The notes under the pieces: generated by a model
The model's input: only the letters and a program-made list of their open reading frames with translations
Database searches by the model: none
What the model was told of the DNA's origin: nothing
From: Selenomonadales bacterium UBA7018
Lineage (GTDB): Bacteria; Bacillota; Negativicutes; Selenomonadales; Selenomonadaceae
Assembly (NCBI GenBank): GCA_002448305.1
Contig: DJWY01000037.1
Location: forward strand, 1-64,000
Reading direction: 5' to 3'
Length of the DNA stretch: 64,000 bases
Shown here: positions 19,301 through 28,300 of the stretch, one piece after another
Numbering within the stretch: the first letter of the stretch is position 1
How the letters are laid out: every line of letters begins with the position of its first letter
Translations under genes and position numbers: made by a program

Positions 19301-22300
19301 GCGGCTCCGGCAACGATTCTATTTTCAATGATAGAGGCGATAAATCTTTAATTGACGGCGGCGCGGGTGACGATTCCATTAACAATAAAGCGACAAGTGC
19401 TACGATTTTAGGCGGCGAAGGTAACGACTCTATTTATAACGGTGATTACGGAAATCAATTAGTCCTAGACGGCGGCGCAGGCAATGACAGAATTAAAAAC
19501 ACCGGTTCTGATAATTCTATAAGCGGCGGCGAGGGTAATGATTACATTGACAATAGCGACAACCGCGATAACAGAAACGTTACGATAAATGCCGGCACGG
19601 GCAACGATACCATTAATAACGACAGTGATAATATTCTTTTCCAATATAAAATAGGTGACGGCAACGATTTAATCACCGGCTTTAAAGCCAATTCCACGCT
19701 CCAAATTTCAAACGGAACTTACACTTCTCAAAAGAGCGGCGACGATGTAATTGTCACTGTCGACAAAGGAAAAATCACGCTTGCTGGCGCGGCGTCCCTC
19801 TCTAAAATCAATATCACTGCTCCTTTAAGCATTGATAATTCCGCCAACAATACAATCATAACTGGCACTGAGGGCTACGACACCATTAAAAACAGCGGAC
19901 AAAATGTTACGATTCAAGCCTTAGGCGGCAATGATTCCGTTAAAAATTACGGCTACATCGCCACGATTATAGGCGGCTTAGGCAACGATTCCATTGAAAA
20001 CTTTTCAAGTAAAATTAATATACTAGCACAAGATGGAAATGATTCCATTTACAACGGTGGCTCGAATAACACAGTCAACGGTGGCGCAGGTGACGATTCA
20101 ATCAATAACACCACTAACAGCGACTCAACAATCTATGGCGGCGATGGCAACGATTATATTAAAAATCTCGGCTCTAAAGCAAAAATTGTAGGAGACGGCG
20201 GCGACGATACCATTGATAACCATGTTTACAACGCAACATTAAGTGGCGGCGCAGGTAACGATAAAATTTCTCTTTTGCCTGGTGCCAAAGAAAATTTGAT
20301 TATTTACAACGCGGGTGACGGCAACGATACCATAAGCGGTCTTGATGCAACGAGTACGCTAAGCATTGCGGGCGATGCTTATACTTCAGAAAAGAGCGGC
20401 AACGATATAGTCGTTACTGTCGGAGAAGAGAAAATCACCCTTTCCGGCGCGGCTAATCTCTCTAAAGTAAACATTGTCGGCACGAAAGATGAGCGTTTAA
20501 ATATTACCAATTATACAAGTAATACCGTAATTACCGGCAGTAGTTATGATGATACCATTAGCAATTACGGACAAAACGTCACGATTCAAGCCTTAGGCGG
20601 CAACGATACCATTAAAAATTTCCAAGCGAATTACGTTTCGATTAATGGCGGCGCAGGCAACGATTCTATTTCCGATAAAAGTTGGTTCAGTACAATCAAC
20701 GGCGGCGACGGCAAGGACACCATCGTTCGTTACAATAGCGGCAAAACTAGTTCGATAGACGCCGGCTCCGGTGATGATATTGTAAGTTTGGAAGGTAACG
20801 ACGGCTCCATCACCGTTAAAGGTTCAACAGGCAACGATACCATTTTTGCCGGTCGCAATAGCAGTCAACTTTTATATCAGTACAATTTGGGCGACGGCTT
20901 CGACTTGATTCAAGGTTTCCGCGCAGATTCAACGCTCGATATGGGCAGTGCGGTTTACGCTTCGCAAAAGAGCGGCGACGATATAATTATCAATGTCGAA
21001 GACGGCGCAATTACGCTCAAAGGCGCGGCTAATCTTTCTGAGCTAAATATTATCGGCACGGAAGGAAAAGCTTTAAATATCGAAAATACAGTAGATAATA
21101 CTTTAATAGTTGGCACTTTTTTCGACGACCACATCAAAAACAAAGGAAAAAACGTTACGATATTAGGTCTTGGCGGCAATGATTCAATCGAAATTGGCTA
21201 CAAAAGCTCCATGACAGTCGATGGCGGCGCGGGCAACGATACCATTTACAACTTCATCAGCTCCAACGTTTCGCTTTACGGCGGAGAAGGCAACGATTCA
21301 ATTCAAAACTGGGGCGGGTACGGCTCGACAGTCAGCGGCGGAACCGGCAACGATACTCTTTGGAACACCGGCAATAACGTATTAGTCGACGCTGGAAAAG
21401 GCAACGATTCTATTAGAAATGGCGGCCACAACGTCATAATTAATTGCGGCGAAGGCAACGATTCCGTTTATAATTACGGCAATAACGCCACAATCTCAAT
21501 CGGCGCAGGCGACGATTCCATTGACAACAATTACGGCGATAACGTTTTGATTCAATACGCTAAAGGAGACGGCAACGATATTATCGAAGGTTTCCGCGAA
21601 AATTCGACGCTTTCTGTTTCGGGCGGTCATGCTACCACGACTAAGAGCGGCAACGATATTATAGTTACGGTTGGCGACGGCAAAATCACGCTACAAAACG
21701 CGGCGACTTTATCAGCCGTCAATATTGTTGAAACGCCTTTGAATATCAACAACGACGATAGCAACGTAACCATAATTGGTACCGATGCCAATGACACCAT
21801 TATAAATACTGCCGAAAAAGTTACGGTACAGGCTCTCAAGGGCAATGATTCCCTTGACAATAACGCCGCCTCTGTCAGCATAGACGCTGGCGCAGGCAAA
21901 GATTACATTTCCAATACTGGCAGGAAAGTCACGATAACTGCTCAAGACGGCGACGATTCTATTTCCAACCACGCCGCATTAGCTTGGATAAGCGGCGGCG
22001 CAGGAAAGGATTCCATTTTCAATAACGGCTCCGGCGGCATAATCAGCGGCGGCGCAGATGATGATACCATTGAAATTTACAGACGTTCCGAAGGCGTTTT
22101 AATCTCAGGCGGCGACGGCAATGATTCCATTCGCAACGCAGGAAATAAAGTTACGCTTTCGGGCGGCGCAGGTAACGATACTATCATTAATGATTATGGC
22201 ATTTCAGATTCAATTTCAGGCGAAGACGGCGACGACCTTATCAGCATTCAAGGTGCCTACAGAAATTCAATAATCGGCGGCAAGGGTTCCGACACTATCA

Positions 22301-25300
22301 ATTTGGATTGGGCTAGCAACAAAACTTTCATTCAATACAATATCGGCGACGGCTCCGACCTTATCGAAGGTTTCAACGCAACGTCCACTTTGCGAATTGG
22401 TGACGGCAACGAAACTTATTCCAAAGCCTTTAGCGGCGACGACGTTATTATTACTGTCGGCAAGGAAAATATCACGCTCAAAGGCGCGGCAAATTTAGCC
22501 AGACTTAATATAATTGGTGCGGTAAGGTTAATCGTCAACAACACCAAAAACGAAGTCGAGTTGACTGGCGGGCGTTTGGACGATAGCGTTGTTAATAGCG
22601 GCGATAACGTTACAATCAATGTTCTTGCGAGCAATGACACCGTAGAAAATTCCGGACGTTACGTCACGATAAACGGCGGCGCAGATGACGATTACATTTC
22701 CTCAAATAAGGACGGCGATTTTGTCTCAATCGACGGCGCGGAAGGTAACGACAAAATAAGCGTCAACGGCGGATTCAGAAGTTATATCGAAGGCGGCAAG
22801 GGCGATGATTCAATTTACGTTCCGCAAACTAATAATGCCTTGATTCAATATAACGCGGGCGACGGCAACGATTATATCGAGGGATTCAATACAACTTCGA
22901 CTTTGCAACTTGGCGACGGCACGGACACTTTCTCCAAGACGGTCAAGAGCGGCAATGTTATCGTTACGACCGGCGAAGGACAAATTACGCTAGCGGGAGC
23001 CGCGTCCGTCTCTCCGCTTTATATTCGCGGCGTGGAAGAAATAGCCGGCGATATTTTATACAATCACGTATTGAACAGAGTTATTGACGGCACGGCAGGC
23101 AACGACACCATTAGAAACTCCGTCCGCAACGCCACAATTAGCGGCAACGGCGGCAGAGATTATATAACAAACGTAGGCTACAACGTCAGCATTTCAGGCG
23201 GCGAAGGTGCCGATTCTATCTTCAACGAGTCAGGCAATACGACCGTCCGCAATGACGGCGAAAGCATTACCCTTGAAGGCGACGAGGGCAACGACGTTAT
23301 CGAAAACAGGGTCGCTTACGTTTCAATAAATGGCGGCGAAGGCGACGATTCAATTTCTAGCTACCGTTCTAATAACACGATAATCGGCGGCACCGGTAAC
23401 GATACCATTTACAACAACTGGAACTTCCTAAAAAATACTATCAATTATGGTACTGCCGCTGCAAACGTCGTGTTCAATTACACTTTTGGCGACGGCAACG
23501 ACATTATCTATGGCTTTAATAATACGTCAACGCTAAACATTGCGGGCGTCAAATTCACTTCAGCCCAAAGCGGCGACGATATTATTATCACAATGGGCGG
23601 CGGCAACGTTACTCTTAAAGACGCCGCGAAGTTGGATACCGTCAACGTCGTGCACACCAAAATAGAAAATCCGCTCGATGTCGTCAACACGAAAAACAGA
23701 ACTTTGATTGTTGGCACGTCGCTTGACGATACCATTTCCAACAGCGGCAGATTCGTTACGATTCAAGCGGCAGGCGGCAAGGATTCTATTTTCAATAATT
23801 CAAGTAACAACGTAATCGACGGAGGCGCGGGCAACGATTCAATCAACAATGATTATGGGCTGTTAACGTCGATAAGCGGCGGCGCGGGCAACGACTTAAT
23901 CACCGTAACGAGCGGCAACAAAGTCACAGTCAACGCGGGCACCGGCGAGGATAAAATTTATCTCAACAGAAATAGCGAAGTTTTGCTGGAGTACAACGCG
24001 GGCGACGGCAACGATTACATTTACGGCTTTAACGCAGATTCGACGCTGAATATTGCAGGTAGCACTTACACTTTAGGAACCACGCGAAGCGGCGATGTTA
24101 TAGTTACGGTCGGCGCAGATACCTTAAGGGCGGATAAAATCACTTTGGACGGAGCCGCGAAATTATCCACGCTCAATATCATTAACGGCACCTATGTAAA
24201 CTTCACGATTGAAGATTCCAAAGTAACTTACGATACCGACATTCCCAAAAGAGTTATCAAAGCCGCGTACCAATTCAACAAGAATTTATCTTCGCTTACC
24301 CTCGACAACAGCGCGTTGCAAAATTATGAGGTTTCGGTGAAAAATAGCGAAGATTTTGCCGTCAAAGTGAATTGGAATTACGGCTCGGCAAGTTTAAGCA
24401 CGGATAGCATGCTTAAATATCAGCTTGACAAAGGAAAAAATGTTTTGGTCTTGACGAGCGACAATTACGACGACAAAATCACTTTCAGCGAAAACGCTAA
24501 ATTCATTTATGAGGATATTGAAGCTGAGGTGCAAAAAGGTAGCGCGATTTCGACAAAGAGCGACCAGGAAATTTCGTTCGATAATAATTCTTCGGCAAAA
24601 GTTGAGGCTTACGAAGATTCCAAAATCAACATTAAATCGGGTATACTCACAGTCAACGACGTGCGAATAAATTCCGAAAACGGCGCGGGCACAATCACTG
24701 TTAATGATGACGGCTTGAGCTTTGAAGGCTACGGCGTGCAATTCGCGGATTTGGAAATTGCTAATGAAAGTTACTTCGGCAAACTCGCGCCAATGACAGC
24801 CACTTATAATTCCGACGACGAAATTTACACGCTCCAAAATATGGCGTGCATTAAAACCCTCGCCGACGATTTCACAAAGATAACGTTCGATTTCTCTGTT
24901 AGCGGCAATGACAAATACGCTTACTACAAAGTCAATGACGTAGAATTTTTAGTTGCCAATGACGAAAATGATATAAACGTCGTGGAAGTAGACGACACCA
25001 CATTTAAGATTTTGGACAAAGAAATTGACGCAGAAAATATCGGGCGCATAACCCTTGACGAACAAATTACTTTCAGCGGCACACAAATTGACTATGACGG
25101 CGTGCAAGTAAATTATACGCATAACAAGCCGGTAAGTTATTCGCTTGACGACGAAGAAATAACAATCAGCGACGCGGCAAGCGTTACGACTGGCGACGAG
25201 ACTAAAACCTTTAATTGCGAGGCGGGCAGTTATGTTATTAACGGCAGGAGTTTCGAGACTACAGCAGATTTGACATTTACTGCCGACGCAAACGAAATTA

Positions 25301-28300
25301 GAATTCCTTTGAATGACGCGGCGACAGAAATTTACTTTGACGGCGTGCAAGTCAGCGGCATTTCCGACGATAGCGAAATTGTTTTCGACTTGACTAACGA
25401 TAAAGTCAACATACCGAGCGGCGCGAACCTTAATATCACTTCGCCCGAAGAGGTTAAATTAAATCTTGCGGCGGGCAATTTCATAATCGACGGCAAGAAA
25501 GTTTCTATCGATGATGAACTTGAAATTACAGCCGATAAGGACGACTTAAAAATTCCGCTTAGTGAAAATCCTGTTACGATAAACGACGCAAATATCACGG
25601 GCAACGGCGAGATAACGATTGACAATACGGACGCAGTATTTTTCGCAATCCATTTGCCCGACGGCGCATTGGTCGAAAATCCGAGTAACAATACTTTCGA
25701 GCTGACAGGAAAAGATTCTTCAGCGTCCTTTGGCGAGGCGAATAAAAAAGTTGTGCTGACTGAAGACGGCACCGCTTATATTGAATTCGATAAGGAAAAC
25801 AGCGTTGGCATCGGATTTAATACGATGATGTTTGAACACGTCGAAATAGAAGGCGTCGACGCTTGGACGATTGAGACTTCGGGCACTAGCGGCATTGATA
25901 AGATAACGGGCATAACCGACGGTGCGACGGTTTCGACCTCTACAAGAGACATTGACGCGGGCGATTTGAATTTTGAAGTTGAGACCGACGGCGCGGGCGA
26001 GTTCACTATTGGCGGGCAGGAATTCACTTCGACCAGCAATATTAAAAATGTCTACGTTGTTTCCGCCAGTGCTGAAAACGAAATAAAAGTTGTTCCGCAG
26101 GGCGAAGAATACAAAGGTGATGATTCCGAAGACGCCGGAAAAGTTTATAACTTTGATAAGGCGGGCGATTACACTGTAAACGGAATTACTTTCCACGCGG
26201 CAGAAAATAGCACGGCGCAAACGATAACACGCGGCGTTGAGCTTGATTTATCGAGTGGAAGTTTCCAATACGACGGCTTGACGCTTTCGGGCAACGGCAC
26301 GGCGCAAATTAATCGCTACAACGCAAGCTTAATTTCCCTCACGGACGGCGCGATTGTCAGCGGCTCCGACGCAACTAAATATAACAATCGGCAATTCGAG
26401 ATTGAAGGCGCGGTCGAACTTATCGGCAAGAAATTTGAGTCGGACGAGAAAATAAGGTGCGGCCTTCTTAACATTGAAACTACATGGGAAGTTGACATTG
26501 ACGGGAAAACTGTAGAAATCCCCGTTACGATAAAGCTAAAAGGCTTTGTTGCTAACGATAAATACGTCTTGATTGATAGCGATAATTATGAGGGCGTGAC
26601 GGTCGTCGACAAGAAACTTTCGCGTATCGAGGGCGTCAAAAATTCGGCGCAAATAACCGGCAACGGCTTGGCAAATGTTTCGATAATTACGACCGAAAGC
26701 GGCGAATTTTCAATACACGGCAGGCAGTACAAGATAAGCGGCGACTCCGACGGCGTAACTTTCCTGACGGATTCTCACGGAAATGTTGCTGAAATTAACG
26801 GCTTGCAAGGCTCGGTTGAGGGCAATTTTGAAAACGAAGTCAGCGTGAACGGCAAGACAGTTAGGTTGACCGGCGCAAGTTCGATAAAAGTCACCAGCGA
26901 CGGCGAAAATATTACGGAAATATCAAACGTCGCGGGCGATTTGGTTACGACGGACGGCAAAACTTATCGGAAAAATGTTCGCGTGTACGAATTGGGCGGC
27001 GCGGAAAAATTGACGACTTCCGCTGACGGCACGATTATTTTCAGCGGTAATAAATTCGAGACGAACGCCGGCAAAACTTTCACGCTTGACGAAGAAGGCA
27101 ACGTTTCCGGACTCGAAAAGGCGCAAAGTACTGCTGATAATTTGTTGGCAAATGTTGCAGAGACTGAAACGAGCACAAGTCCGCTAGTTGAGGAAAATTT
27201 CGCCACGATAACTCTTACAACGACAGATAATTTAGATGAAGTAATTGGCGACTTTTCGGAAGGATTAACAGTCAACGGCGTTTTCGTCAAGGTGACTGAT
27301 AGCACTAACTTTGTCGTAAAGGACGACGCCCAAAACGTTTACATTGAGACGACTGCTCACGATACGTTCACCATTAACGGCAAAACTTTCACGACTTCCG
27401 CCGACAAAACAATTTTCAAACTGGACGCGAGTGGCAACGTTAGCGAAATCGTGACTGACACTTTCTATCCTGACAAAGAAGCTTACCAGATAGAAGGCGA
27501 CTTCAACGACGAAATCATTTTCAACGGCAAGAAATTCTGCGTGACTGGCACTAAAGACACTAGCATTTTCCTTAGCGACGAATCGTTAATTACTATAAAA
27601 CTTGCGCGAAATGCGGTTGAAGTGGTCGAGAACGGCGGCGTAGATGAAATAGCGATAAGCGGCGCAGGCGAAATAACCGTTAGCGGCAAAACTTTCACTA
27701 CGTCAGACAACTTTGCAGGAACTTTGAAAACGAATTCAATAGAAAATTTCGTTGGGACGATAAGCGGCAAACTCGGCGGGCTTGACCTTGCAGGAATTAC
27801 AATCAACAACGAAGACAATTTCAGCGTTACTGGCGACGGCGAAAAAATTACCGCGATAGAAAATCTCCAGAACGGCTCGTTCACTTGCGGCGACTTAAAC
27901 AACATGACGATTAACGGCGCAAAAATTTCGGTCGACAATTCGGACGAAATAACGCTGACAGTTACTGACGGCGCGTTGAAAGTAACTGGGCTGGCAAATG
28001 CCGTGACTGCGCAAAATTCCGGCGAAAAAGTTAAGTTCGTGACTAAGGAGAGCGGCGAATTTTTCATCGGCGAAGATGATTTCAAAGTTACGGGAGCCGA
28101 CTCTGTGACCTTCTCGGCGGACGAAAACGGCAAAGTCAATGAGATTTCCGGACTGGATAAAGGCGCGAGCTTGCAGACGGCTAAGGGCGGCTCCTTCGTC
28201 GTCAACGGCAAAACTTTAACCGCAAAAGACAATAGTACTTTCGTCGGATTAGCGAATTCAGCAAAACTCGATACTGCGGAAGAAATTTTGGACAAGCTCA

